The notes beneath the pieces were generated by a model. The model was not told the DNA's origin. It ran no database searches and was given only the letters and a program-made list of their open reading frames with translations. DNA of 64,000 nt from Verrucomicrobiaceae bacterium (GTDB taxonomy: Bacteria > Verrucomicrobiota > Verrucomicrobiia > Verrucomicrobiales > Verrucomicrobiaceae): assembly GCA_016713245.1 (NCBI GenBank), contig JADJPM010000004.1:2108001-2172000 (forward strand), written 5' to 3'. Below are positions 25,028 through 34,316 of the stretch, piece after piece; within the stretch, counting starts at the first letter, position 1; the number at the start of each line of letters is the position of its first letter. Made by a program: the position numbers and the translations under genes.

Positions 25028-28000
25028 ATGAAAACCGCATTGTTCCAGCTAAGTGATATACATATTAAATCCGAGCATGATTTGGCAGTTCGCTATCTGC
25101 CTAGAATTGCAGGCGTAATGAACGAGTTGTCCATGCCTAGTGTTGATTTGGTGATCATTGTGCTGGCAGGTGATCTCACTTACTCAGGTAAAACCCACGA
25201 ATTTAAAGCTCTCCGACAGGCCCTGGTCCAGCTCAGGACTGAGCTTGCCTCAGTGGCACATTGCGAGGTCCACTTTGTCGCTATTCCAGGAAATCATGAT
25301 TGTGACTTCTCTGAAAGCAATCAGGTAAGAGATCTACTGATCAAAACGCTGCCATCGGGGGACTTAACACTATCTGATTCAAGTATCATTGAGCAATGCG
25401 TTACCGTTCAAAAAGAGTTCTGGTCATTTGCCTTATCGGACCTCCTCACCAAGCCTTTGATCAACCAAGATTGCATTTATCTGGAGCACTCTTTCCCAAA
25501 AGGCAAAGAGACCCTGCGACTCAGGATGTACAACACTGCTTGGGTATCACAAATACATGAAACTCCTGGTATCATGGGGCTTCCCAAGCAGCACTACGAT
25601 GGACACAACCACAAAACCGGTGCTTCGGTAACCATCTCAGTTCTACACCATCCGACGCATTGGTTTACCCCAAATCGTAAACGCGATTTTGATTTGTGCC
25701 TAGATCACTCGGCAGACTTAGTGATGTTTGGCCACGAGCATTTGCCAGAGGAATACATCAAAAGCGACTTCGATGGCAATCAAGTGGGCTACATTTATGG
25801 TGGTGTGTTTCAAAAGAATCCAATGACTTGCCCTGGTCAGTTTAATGTTGTCTTGATTGACACTGAGCGAGGCCAGCAACAAACGCGCCGTTACCGCCGC
25901 TCTGGCGATCACTTCCAGGAAAGTATTCTGGATTGGGTTCCATACGGAAACCGTTCGCCAGAAATCATAAGCGGTTTTCGCCTTTCAACAAAACAAGCCG
26001 CATACCTCGAGGACGCCGAGATTGAATTTGTGCACCGGAGCGGCCGAGCTCTTCGACTTGAAGACATCTACATAACACCCGACTTCTCCGTTCTAAAGAC
26101 CGATCAAGATTTTGGGAAAAGAGGAGATCCTGTCGTTCTTCGAGGTGAGCAATTTGATGACTATGTGAGAGAAAAGAAAAAAATATTGGTCTTTGGGCGC
26201 GAGAGATCTGGTCGAACGAGCTTATGCAAAAAGGTCTTCTGGACTCTCTATCGGAGCGGCATTGTGCCGATCATGATTCATGGCAGCAAGCTAACTTCGA
26301 CTTCATTGAAGAATGCTGCAAAACTTTGGCAAGAGTCAATCTACGACGCATACGACAATCCAACTCTCCCCGCATTTGACCAAAGCAATTCCAAGTCGAG
26401 AGCACTAATCATTGATGGATTTGAGGCAGCCAAGCTCAACAGCAAACAGCGGTCACAACTACTGACCGAACTCGAGCGAAAGTTTGGATTCATTATAGTT
26501 TTGGGCGACCCGCTCATGATGTTTGAAGAAATGATGGTTGGAGGTGCTGAGAATACATGTTCGAATAACTTTTCTCGCCTTGAGATTAGAGAACTTGGTC
26601 GAAGCGCCCGGCGCCGCCTAATTAGAAGGTGGTTTTCGATTGGCAGTGAGAGCGGACCGGGATTGGAAGCAGATAAAATACTCGAGACGGAGAGGATTAT
26701 TGACACATTGCTGGGCAAGAGCTTCATGCCAGCGTATCCAATTTTCATATTAAGCTTCTTGCAAAACATCGAGTCATCACGACCGATGGATAACATTGGG
26801 TCCTACGGCTACCACTACGAGGCATTCATCACGAACGCCCTTTCAAGACACGGCACTCAAATCAACTTGGATATCAAGTATCAGTTCTTGAGTGAACTAG
26901 CATTTCGGGCTTTTGAAAGCCCCGACAACCCAAAGGAGATTGATGAGTTTGGGCTAAAATTGTTTCATCGCAGTTATTGCGATAAGTACGGCATAGCACC
27001 GTCTTATGACCAGCTAGTCCGATCATTTTTGGAAGCCAGAATTCTGGATCTGCATGACGGAAACTATCGCTTCCGGTATGCCTACGCATACTATTTCTTC
27101 GTTGCGCGATACTTCCGCGATCACATCGATCAAGATTCAATCAGAGAGAAGATCAGAGCGTTGAGTCAATCTTTCCACGTCGAGCAGAACGCAAATATCT
27201 GGTTGTTTCTCGCACATCTCTCCAAGTCACGTTTTCTCTTGGATACGTTAGTAAACCAAGCAAGGCAACTCTTTAGCAGCTCTGCACCACTTACGCTAGA
27301 GAACGATATTGGTTTCCTTCGTGAGCTAGCGGCCACAAAAGGGCAATTGAATCTAGTGGAACTGGTCGTGCCGGATGGCGAGCGGGCGACAGATGCGAAC
27401 TTAGATCGGCATTACGACACGCTGGATAAACTTGATGAAGCCAACCGCGTTCAAACTGATGTTGATGAGAAAGATGGAGGGACAATATTTGCTAGGCTGG
27501 ACGCGATGATTCGAACCATTCAAGTCTTGGGACAGGTCTTGAAGAACTTCCCAGGATCACTGACAGCACATGAAAAACTATCTGTTGTTGAAGAGGCTTT
27601 CTCGCTTGGATTGCGCGGCCTTTCTTTCATCATGGATGAAGTGGAAAGCGGCAAGGATGACCTTGTGAATTTTATCGCAAAACGGGTAGCAGCCAAATAC
27701 GATCTTGAAGTCACAGACCGGGAAGTCATGGATCGTGTCAGGGAAGGCATTTTTTGGCTTTTGCGCCTTAATGTTTTTGGAATGATCAAGCTAATATCGC
27801 AAGGGGTGGGAGCAAAGGGGGAGGAATCCACATATCAGAGAGTGGTTGAGAAGATGAATAGTCCCGCAGCGAAGCTGGTGAACGTTTCAATCTCACTGGA
27901 CACACTATCGATACCTAAACGCTCGATTCTTCTACTGCGAGATGAGTTAAAGAACGATGTGTTTAACACCCATTTGTTGTCATCGCTGGTGGCCCATCAT

Positions 28001-28120
28001 TTTTATCTTTTTGACGCACCCAAATCAATACGACAAGAGCTGTGCCAGAAACTGAACATTTCGATCAAATCTCTTGTGCAAGCCGACGCTGTTCTGGGAG
28101 ACCAGATTAAAAGAGTATAA
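25028..28120 (+). CDS. Metallophosphoesterase-STAND NTPase fusion, candidate NLR-like defence protein
   Basis: The 1030-residue protein has three parts. Residues 1-260 are a calcineurin-like phosphoesterase with the metal-binding set DIHI (10-13), GDLTYSG (48-54), GNHD (88-91), HH (207-208) and GHEH (235-238), so catalysis looks intact. Residues about 370-600 are a P-loop NTPase of the STAND kind: ILVFGRERSGRTSL has arginine 396 where Walker A normally has lysine, and ALIIDGFE (Asp463) is the Walker B. Residues 600-1030 are helical and unrecognised, the place of the sensor in NLR-like proteins. The gene is visibly more AT-rich than its neighbours and stands alone in a repeat-filled island, which points to transfer. 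Family knowledge of bacterial STAND immune proteins (effector, switch, sensor) makes anti-phage defence the leading inference; a signalling role is possible. I know of no named system with this exact pairing. Confidence 0.85.
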   Translation: MKTALFQLSDIHIKSEHDLAVRYLPRIAGVMNELSMPSVDLVIIVLAGDLTYSGKTHEFKALRQALVQLRTELASVAHCEVHFVAIPGNHDCDFSESNQVRDLLIKTLPSGDLTLSDSSIIEQCVTVQKEFWSFALSDLLTKPLINQDCIYLEHSFPKGKETLRLRMYNTAWVSQIHETPGIMGLPKQHYDGHNHKTGASVTISVLHHPTHWFTPNRKRDFDLCLDHSADLVMFGHEHLPEEYIKSDFDGNQVGYIYGGVFQKNPMTCPGQFNVVLIDTERGQQQTRRYRRSGDHFQESILDWVPYGNRSPEIISGFRLSTKQAAYLEDAEIEFVHRSGRALRLEDIYITPDFSVLKTDQDFGKRGDPVVLRGEQFDDYVREKKKILVFGRERSGRTSLCKKVFWTLYRSGIVPIMIHGSKLTSTSLKNAAKLWQESIYDAYDNPTLPAFDQSNSKSRALIIDGFEAAKLNSKQRSQLLTELERKFGFIIVLGDPLMMFEEMMVGGAENTCSNNFSRLEIRELGRSARRRLIRRWFSIGSESGPGLEADKILETERIIDTLLGKSFMPAYPIFILSFLQNIESSRPMDNIGSYGYHYEAFITNALSRHGTQINLDIKYQFLSELAFRAFESPDNPKEIDEFGLKLFHRSYCDKYGIAPSYDQLVRSFLEARILDLHDGNYRFRYAYAYYFFVARYFRDHIDQDSIREKIRALSQSFHVEQNANIWLFLAHLSKSRFLLDTLVNQARQLFSSSAPLTLENDIGFLRELAATKGQLNLVELVVPDGERATDANLDRHYDTLDKLDEANRVQTDVDEKDGGTIFARLDAMIRTIQVLGQVLKNFPGSLTAHEKLSVVEEAFSLGLRGLSFIMDEVESGKDDLVNFIAKRVAAKYDLEVTDREVMDRVREGIFWLLRLNVFGMIKLISQGVGAKGEESTYQRVVEKMNSPAAKLVNVSISLDTLSIPKRSILLLRDELKNDVFNTHLLSSLVAHHFYLFDAPKSIRQELCQKLNISIKSLVQADAVLGDQIKRV

Positions 28121-28482
28121 ACCCTAAACGGGAGAACATGGAAACGGGGGCAGGCAACAACCCTCTGACAACTCATTCCCTCAACAACCCGGCACGCCTC
28201 AACTGCTTCGCCCGCGCGTTCTAGCCCTGCGGGCATCGACGATAGCCGATCGACGAATCGTCCACTAGAACCCAAGGCCGAAGGCCGGGAAGCAAGGTCG
28301 AAGACTTGTCGAGCGGCGAAACCGCGAGACGTTGGGCCCCTGAGATGGAGAGCCTCGGAGCGGAGGGAGAGGCGCAAGAAAGCAACGAGGTGACACATCG
28401 GAGGTTCGACGGGGTTCTCCCGGACTGGAATCGGCCCAGGGTTTTTCTTGTTCCGACGCGGCATGGGGCGTAGAGGCGCAGC
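28121..28482. other. Spacer after the STAND gene
   Basis: No gene is supported. At 28178-28202 it has CCCTCAACAACCCGGCACGC continuing to CTCAA, which recurs with one C less at 29361-29384; the pair brackets the Gly/Ala-rich gene. The composition returns to G/C-rich immediately after the STAND stop, which marks the edge of the foreign-looking segment. Confidence 0.4.
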
Positions 28483-29196
28483 ATGGAGCCTGATCCCACT
28501 GACAACTCGATTTCCACGGCCTGCGTGGGTGACTGCCAAGGCCACGCGGTGAATATCCCCAACTGGACGCAGGTGACGGTGGTGGGCAACGGCGATACGG
28601 CCCGCGCCAATGTCTATCAAGTGGCGGTGGCTGGGGTGGGCGGCAAGGCAACGTACAAGGATGGTGGCGATGGCGGTCCCACTGGCGGTGCCCATGGCGT
28701 GGTGGCGGTGGCCTCGCAATACGGCCATGCCATTGCCGGTAACGGTGGGGTGGCGATCTCGAATGGGGGGCTGTCGGAGGCTGAAGGCTGGGCCATCGCG
28801 CACACCAAAGGAGGCATCGCTAAAGCGAAAAGCTGCGGGGTGGCTGTCGCGGCGGGTGGTTACGCCAGTGCGGAGAAGCATGGCATTGGCATCGGCTGGT
28901 TCTCGAACTCTCATCCTTCCAGGGTGGAGGCCGGGCCAGGAGGTGTCGCCATTGGTGACACGGGCTGTTTCGTGAAGGTGGGCAAAGACGGGGTGCTGAT
29001 CGCCCTGGCACACCCGAATCTCCTGCGCACGACCAAGATATGCCGCGTCGGCGAGTGCGGCGGCCTGGGCGAGATCAAGGCGGATCAATGGTATGAGATC
29101 GTGCTCGATAACGAGGGGCAGTTTCAGTTCAAAACAAACTCACCTCCCAAATCGGAGACGCCCGAGTCGCCGTGCCCGTTGCCGCCAATGCCCTGA
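28483..29196 (+). CDS. Gly/Ala-rich repeat protein, DUF7666-like C-terminus
   Basis: The 237 residues are dominated by loose repeats of the type GVAISNGG, GVAVAAGG, GVAIGDTG with alternating A/G/V, which suggest a beta-solenoid or fibre. The end (GKDGVLIALAH, then GEIKADQWYEIVLDNEGQF) resembles the C-terminal part of DUF7666-type proteins seen in phages and their hosts; this is recognised from memory and not decisive. The repeat CCCTCAACAACC lies on each side (28178, 29361), so the gene may be a small mobile cassette. No signal peptide is evident. Confidence 0.6.
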   Translation: MEPDPTDNSISTACVGDCQGHAVNIPNWTQVTVVGNGDTARANVYQVAVAGVGGKATYKDGGDGGPTGGAHGVVAVASQYGHAIAGNGGVAISNGGLSEAEGWAIAHTKGGIAKAKSCGVAVAAGGYASAEKHGIGIGWFSNSHPSRVEAGPGGVAIGDTGCFVKVGKDGVLIALAHPNLLRTTKICRVGECGGLGEIKADQWYEIVLDNEGQFQFKTNSPPKSETPESPCPLPPMP

Positions 29197-29517
29197 TTCA
29201 GTTTGGCGGACACGGGCGGGGTTCACCGTCTAGGCTGTGAAGTTTCCTGTTTGCCACAGAAAGGAAAGAAGGGAGCAAGCGCTGCGCCGGACTTTGAGAA
29301 GCGGAGCGGAGCAGAAGGTGCGGGAAACGAGTTCAGACGACACGCCCCTGACCCATCGTCCCCTCAACAACCGGCACGCCTCAAGAGTCTTCAGCGCATA
29401 CGTAAAAGACATCCTTGGTGGCACCGACAATGGCTTGACCTCGAGCGCCCGCTGCCTAGTCACTCGTATATTAGATATTTTTGGGAGACTCTGGCAGCAC
29501 AAATTAACCCACAATTT

Positions 29518-29817
29518 ATGAACGCTCAAAGCATAGATGATCTCTCGCTCGCCGAGATATCAATAGTCGGAGAAGGCAAATGTGGAGATTGGAGTGGTGT
29601 CGAGCAATGGTTGGTCAATTCCAGTTCATCCAGGATTTACCGGGTCACGGTATTGATAGTGACGAAGGCTCAGAACCAAGAGTATAAAGATACCAAGGTG
29701 TACAAGGTTTATCCTCGCACTAGGACTTCGCTCGGTTGCAGTAATAGTGGTATGATTCCCCTCAGTTACTTCACTTATAGCATTGAAGCGGCGGTGCCTT
29801 TGTCTCCTCAACACTGA
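29518..29817 (+). CDS. Small hypothetical protein, possibly a fragment
   Basis: From the ATG at 29518 the frame gives 99 residues (MNAQSIDDLSLAEISIVGEG, then a beta-rich YRVTVLIVTKA and YKVYPRTRTSLGCSNSG). The base composition is AT-richer than its surroundings and like that of the STAND gene. The frame is open upstream to 29203, but that part is full of arginine and proline and looks non-coding, so this may be the surviving end of a longer gene. I do not recognise it. Confidence 0.4.
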   Translation: MNAQSIDDLSLAEISIVGEGKCGDWSGVEQWLVNSSSSRIYRVTVLIVTKAQNQEYKDTKVYKVYPRTRTSLGCSNSGMIPLSYFTYSIEAAVPLSPQH

Positions 29818-30175
29818 CGGTTCGGGAATCTGGCGTCGTGTCAGGCTAGAACCGCGTGACGATCTGTTTCAAATAGAGTCCGAACGCTTTAGTTGCTTCA
29901 ACAACAGGGGCTGATGTGTCACATTTACTTCTTTTCCCCACGTTCATCCTCAACGGCATGAACTTTAGCTTTGGAGAATGGGAGAGTGTGGGGCTTCGCG
30001 AGAAGTGGACAGGTTTAGGCCGCCTGAAGGCGGGACTGCTCCGTCCCCCTCTTGGATTGGACAGGTGATCCGCTCACCGAACGGATCCAAGATCAGGCAC
30101 ACATCCACCCCGCGCAGACAATTCCTGAAATGAGCGTGGCTGCATGACCCGTTAGCCGACTGAACCCACCACAAG
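29818..30175. other. Spacer, nothing convincing
   Basis: I see no gene, array or strong terminator. A stem GGCCGCCTGAAGGCGG-like pair lies near 30020-30033, and CCGCTCACCGAACGG near 30070. The phrase GTGGACAGGTTTAGG near 30005 faintly recalls the AAAGTGG hairpin family. Confidence 0.35.
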
Positions 30176-30748
30176 ATGCCAACTAGCCCCGAACTCACTT
30201 CCGCCCGGCATTTGGTTGACCAAGGCGTGGGCCGGAACGTGCTTCAGTTTCAGCGTCTCGAACTGCTGCTCAAGCATCTTCTCCGCTGCCATCAAGGCTC
30301 CTACACCGTCGAGTCCCTGGCCGATGAAATACCGCTAGGCCTGAAGGAGCAGGAGAAGAGGACCTTGGGAGGGCTCGCCGGAGATTTGTTCCAGAAAGTG
30401 ATCCAGAAAAAGACCGACGGCGATGAAGATCCCGCCCATGGCGCGGACCCCACCAAGTTCTCCCATCGCTTTGTCATCACGACCAGCGAAGAGAACCACC
30501 AGGAGTGGCATTGCCGACTTAAAGCCTTGGTCGAAGAGCGCAATCAGTTGGTCCATCTGTCCCTGCTGACTTGGGATTTAGAGACGATCGAAGGCTGCCA
30601 AGCCGTCGTCGCCGAACTCGACGAGCGGCGCGGGCGGATCGGGGCGGAACTGGAAAAGGTCATCCTTTACCACGACTCCATGATGCAATGCCTGGAGCAC
30701 CTTCATGAAGATCTGAAGAGAGTCGCGAAGAACGGTGAAACTAAGTGA
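30176..30748 (+). CDS. Hypothetical protein with HEPN-like RX4H motif
   Basis: The 190-residue, largely alpha-helical protein carries ERNQLVHL at 121-128, an R-x4-H arrangement like the catalytic motif of HEPN RNases, preceded by a long helix (NHQEWHCRLKALVE) and followed by another (ECQ-type VVAELDERRGRIGAELEK). The N-terminal half (LELLLKHLLRCHQGSYTVES) is also helical. HEPN proteins act as RNA-cutting toxins, often with a nucleotidyltransferase or inside defence loci; none of those partners is adjacent. With the STAND gene 2 kb away, a defence role is possible but unproven. No family name can be given with certainty. Confidence 0.6.
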   Translation: MPTSPELTSARHLVDQGVGRNVLQFQRLELLLKHLLRCHQGSYTVESLADEIPLGLKEQEKRTLGGLAGDLFQKVIQKKTDGDEDPAHGADPTKFSHRFVITTSEENHQEWHCRLKALVEERNQLVHLSLLTWDLETIEGCQAVVAELDERRGRIGAELEKVILYHDSMMQCLEHLHEDLKRVAKNGETK

Positions 30749-31633
30749 CCCTCAAGGGCCACCTCATTCCTCGGCATCTCCTTCGCCCTATCTTGCGGGG
30801 CTTTTCCTGCCCTTCCTCCAAGTCTCCCGTCCGGGCCGCGAGCGGAGTCGCGGACTACTTCACACTGAACGAAGAACGAAGAACTACGAACTACGAACAG
30901 CGGACAAAGTGTCCGCGCTCCCGTCTGACGACTCACCTCTCCAAGCCTTCCTCTGTGCTCCTCGGTGAACTCGGTGGTGAAATGGATCGGCTAGGACGGG
31001 CTTAAGCCCGAACTACGAACCAAGAACCAAGAACGAAGAACTACGAACGAAGAACGAAGAACGACGGATATTCGGCGGGAATGCTATTTGACTCCATCGC
31101 TCCCCGCGATGTCGGGGCTAACGCCCCAACCATTCTGGTTGATTCGCTGCGCTCCCCTTCGGGCTGCCTTCGGCAGTCTATCTCCCTTTGGTCGGTTGTC
31201 CAAAACGCCTCCAAGGCCCTCGGCGTTTTTCACCCTCCGAGTCTCCCAGTCTCGCGGCGCAGCCGCTCTCCCAGTCTCTAAGTCTCCCTCTTTGCGGTCT
31301 TTGCGATCTTTGGCGGCCATTCCTTGCTGGGGCTCTTGCGGTTATCCTGACTCTCGCGGTGCGCCTGATTGAAATCGGCGGGAATGGAATCCCGCCCTCC
31401 GGGAGACAAACAGGATACAATCCTGTTCTACTTTCGGTGAAATCGGCGTCCTCGGTGGACTGAAGAAAGCTTTATTTCCGCTGGCGGAGGAAGCCCTGCG
31501 GGCTTGCATGAGTGGCATCCAACCACTTCCTCGCGTGAGACCCTCTTTCCATGGGCCGGTGAGACGGGCGACGGCGAAGCCGGATCGCCTCAAGAACTAT
31601 CGGCTGCGGTGTGAGTGGGTGCGGGAGTGGCCG
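30749..31633. other. Repeat-filled spacer
   Basis: No gene is supported over these 885 bases. It contains CCGCGAGCGGAGTCGCGG (near 30836, also seen near 24650 and 32948), a simple-sequence stretch of GAACGAAGAAC variants (30865-30900 and 31015-31070), one copy of the long dispersed repeat (31087-31247), AGTCTCGCGGCGCAGCCGCT hairpins (31247-31290), the stem GGCGGGAATGGAATCCCGCC (31378-31397) and an inverted AAAGTGG-ACAGGAT unit (31403-31437). Confidence 0.5.
31087..31247. repeat. Dispersed repeat, copy 2
   Basis: It begins TTTGACTCCATCGCTCCCCG and continues GTCGGGGCTAACGCCCC, CCAAAACGCCTCCAA and CGGCGTTTTTC, matching 20081-20182. Where copy 1 has TGGCTGTCC, this copy has about 55 further bases including CTTCGGGCTGCCTTCGGCAG. 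Loop bases differ while the stems GGGGC/GCCCC are kept. Confidence 0.65.
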
Positions 31634-31909
31634 ATGGACCCGAGGCGGGAGGCGAAGCAGGCGGCCCGTACCCGGCTTTGGCGACGGCTGGAGCGGTGCT
31701 GGGTGCGGCTGATGCTCAGCGGGTCGCTCCTCGGTGCGGGACTGGCGGCGTGGCAAGGGTATCTCCTGTATGGCCCGAACGGCATCCCGGCTGGTTTGAT
31801 CCTCGGGGCCTTCGCCGGTGCCGTGGCGGCGCTGCTGCTGATTGGGTTGCTGCTCCTTTTCATCCTCGCTGGCTTCGGCGCGATCGTGGTGCTGCTGCTG
31901 GGGAGCTGA
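31634..31909 (+). CDS. Small membrane protein
   Basis: The 91-residue product begins MDPRREAKQAARTRLWRRLE, a basic cytoplasmic lead, and has two hydrophobic helices (LMLSGSLLGAGLAAW and a C-terminal stretch of about 33 residues, ILGAFAGAVAALLLIG onward). The positive lead suggests both ends inside or an N-in topology. I do not recognise it. It ends at the brink of the pure G/C tract, so its downstream context is lost. An upstream ATG at 31508 adds unlikely residues. Confidence 0.5.
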   Translation: MDPRREAKQAARTRLWRRLERCWVRLMLSGSLLGAGLAAWQGYLLYGPNGIPAGLILGAFAGAVAALLLIGLLLLFILAGFGAIVVLLLGS

Positions 31910-31968
31910 GCGGGGAAGACGATGAGACTTTGAGAAGAAGAGACAGGGAGCCGAGCCCAGTGGGCGGG

Positions 31969-32684
<716 letters not shown>

Positions 32685-32779
32685 AGGCGACGGGCGAGAC
32701 AGACTGAGCAAAGCGAAGCCCGCAGGGTGAGATGAGCGTGAGGCGCGAACGAATCAAAGTGGGGAACCCAGTGGCCGCG

Positions 32780-32934
32780 CGGGGAAAGAGTTGGGGACTA
32801 GGAGAGCAGCTTCGCTGCGAGACTAGGAGAGCGGCTGCGCCGCGAGACTCATGGTCTCATGGTCTCATGGTCTCATGGTCTCATGGTCCCCGCCTGCATC
32901 GCTGCTGCTTAGCACTGCGGGCATGTCCTCCTCT
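32780..32934. repeat. GAGACT hairpin repeats and an 8-bp tandem repeat
   Basis: Two GAGACT-type units lie here with different but self-paired stems, GCAGC-TTC-GCTGC (32806-32818) and GCGGC-TGC-GCCGC (32831-32843). They are followed by five perfect copies of TCATGGTC (32849-32888) and then CGCCTGCATCGCTGC, a phrase also found at 22340. Confidence 0.7.
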
Positions 32935-33008
32935 CCATGTCTGCCATCCGGGCCGCGAGCGGAGTCACTGAGTACTTCACGATGACCACTGCCTGCAACG
33001 CGGATGAC

Positions 33009-33375
33009 TAAGACTGGAGGCGGAGGCGGAGGCGGAGGCGGAGGCGGAGCTGACGCACTGATCACTGACCACCGATCACTGACGCACTGATCACTGGCTA
33101 CTGAAGATCGAGGCGGAGGCGAAGGAGGATTGCGGAAGGATCGAGGACGAGTTCGAGTAGGAGGACGAGGACGACAAGGAACTGACCACCGACCACCGAC
33201 TACTGGCTACTGGCTACTGATCACTGACCACCGATCACTGGCTACTGATGATCGAGGAGGAGACGGAGACGGAGGCGGATTGCGGAAGGATCGAGGACGA
33301 GTTCGAGTAGGAGGACGAGGACGACAAGGAACTGATCACTGACCACCGATCACTGGCTTCTGATGATCGAGGCGG
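33009..33375. repeat. Minisatellite region with a 150-bp duplicated unit
   Basis: After GGAGGC hexanucleotide repeats (about 33014-33045) and ACTGATCACTG phrases, a 58-base segment containing GGATTGCGGAAGGATCGAGG appears at 33127-33184 and again at 33277-33334, exactly 150 bases apart and identical over that length. Between and after them CACTGACCACCGATCACTGG and CTACTGG units alternate. No gene is supported; the open frames here are repeat-driven. The interval from the G/C tract to 33427 has no other content. Confidence 0.7.
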
Positions 33376-33427
33376 AGGAGGAGGCGTGAACATCAAATTC
33401 TGATCCGATGGCCTCCGGTGCATTTCT

Positions 33428-34072
33428 CTAGCGCCGCATGACGACTCGGTTTGCGCCCAGCGGAGTGCAGTAGCTGCGCCAGCTCCAGGGAGCCTGAAGA
33501 GCCAGTGATCGCGGCAACTCGTCGCCTCGAAAGCCAGCTCGAATGCTCACCTGCATGTCATAGCGCGTCACATGATTCAGTCGCGCCAATCGAGAGAAGA
33601 GCCAACCGCTGATTTTATGGGCGAAATATCGAGCGGGCTCCGCCGCGATGATGAGCCGCGTTTTCGGCGAAAGCTGTGCGCCGAGGCGTGAAAGCTGTTC
33701 GTCGGTGAAATGATGCAAAAACAGGTTGGCGATGAGGATTTCGCAATCCGGCAGCGGCATGGCAAAAAGATCACCCCGATGCCACACCGCGCCTGCGGGC
33801 CAGTTTTTAGGCTGCACGGCCAGATCGACGGCGTGCAGCTCATGCGGAGCACAAACCGCGTTTCGCAGCAGCTTTTGGCTCAGCGCACCATCTCCTGCAC
33901 CGAGCTCACAGATGTGTTCACCGGGTTGACGCTCCGTTTTGAGCTTCTGGAGCATCCAGCGGTGATTGCCCATGATCCAGTTCACCTTCAAAAGGTCCGC
34001 CCGGCTGCGAATGGCATGCGGATCGTCATCAGCAAGAGTTTCGAGGATTTCGGGGGCGACAAGGCGTGTCAT
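33428..34072 (-). CDS. Class I SAM-dependent methyltransferase
   Basis: The 214-residue protein has the SAM-binding start HICELGAGDGALSQKLL, an acidic strand end (ELHAVDLAVQP), and the segment ILIANLFLHHFTDEQLSRLG, which places it among Methyltransf_25/12-like small-molecule methyltransferases. The C-terminal part (LNHVTRYDMQVSIRAGFRG) fits the group often found beside lipid or polyketide genes, though none is adjacent. The substrate is unknown. The ATG at 34072 is the only good start. It separates the repeat island from the metal-efflux operon on the same strand. Confidence 0.85.
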   Translation of the reverse strand: MTRLVAPEILETLADDDPHAIRSRADLLKVNWIMGNHRWMLQKLKTERQPGEHICELGAGDGALSQKLLRNAVCAPHELHAVDLAVQPKNWPAGAVWHRGDLFAMPLPDCEILIANLFLHHFTDEQLSRLGAQLSPKTRLIIAAEPARYFAHKISGWLFSRLARLNHVTRYDMQVSIRAGFRGDELPRSLALQAPWSWRSYCTPLGANRVVMRR

Positions 34073-34153
34073 GTGCAGGCCAGACTAGGTCGTGTGAGTG
34101 AACAAGCCAGCTTTATACCTCGCGTCATGGGCTTTTGCGAAGATCCGGTTAGT

Positions 34154-34224
34154 CCCGCAGATTCAGAGAACCCACAGATTGCCTGAGTCGGAAAAGAAAT
34201 CTGCGGGTTCTCTGAATCTGTGGG
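34154..34224. repeat. Large hairpin between the efflux operon and the methyltransferase
   Basis: Arms of 27 bases (34154-34180 and 34198-34224) pair with two mismatches, one arm containing GATTCAGAGAACCCACAG, with a 17-base loop. It has no T-run on either side, so it may halt or stabilise the efflux transcript, or be a small repeat of the island type. Confidence 0.6.
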
Positions 34225-34316
34225 AAATCACAAATCCTGATGGTGAGGAGTATAATAGCATTCTCACGAGGATACTCTGCTTGAGAAACCATGAAGCTGA
34301 AGAAGCTACCCGTTGT

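Noticed and set aside
33000..33400. CRISPR-like array in the repeat region
   Set aside because: Units vary in length, spacers are themselves repeats, and no cas gene is near.
34154..34224. Rho-independent terminator of the efflux operon
   Set aside because: The stem is strong but no T-run follows on the operon strand, so I list it as a hairpin only.
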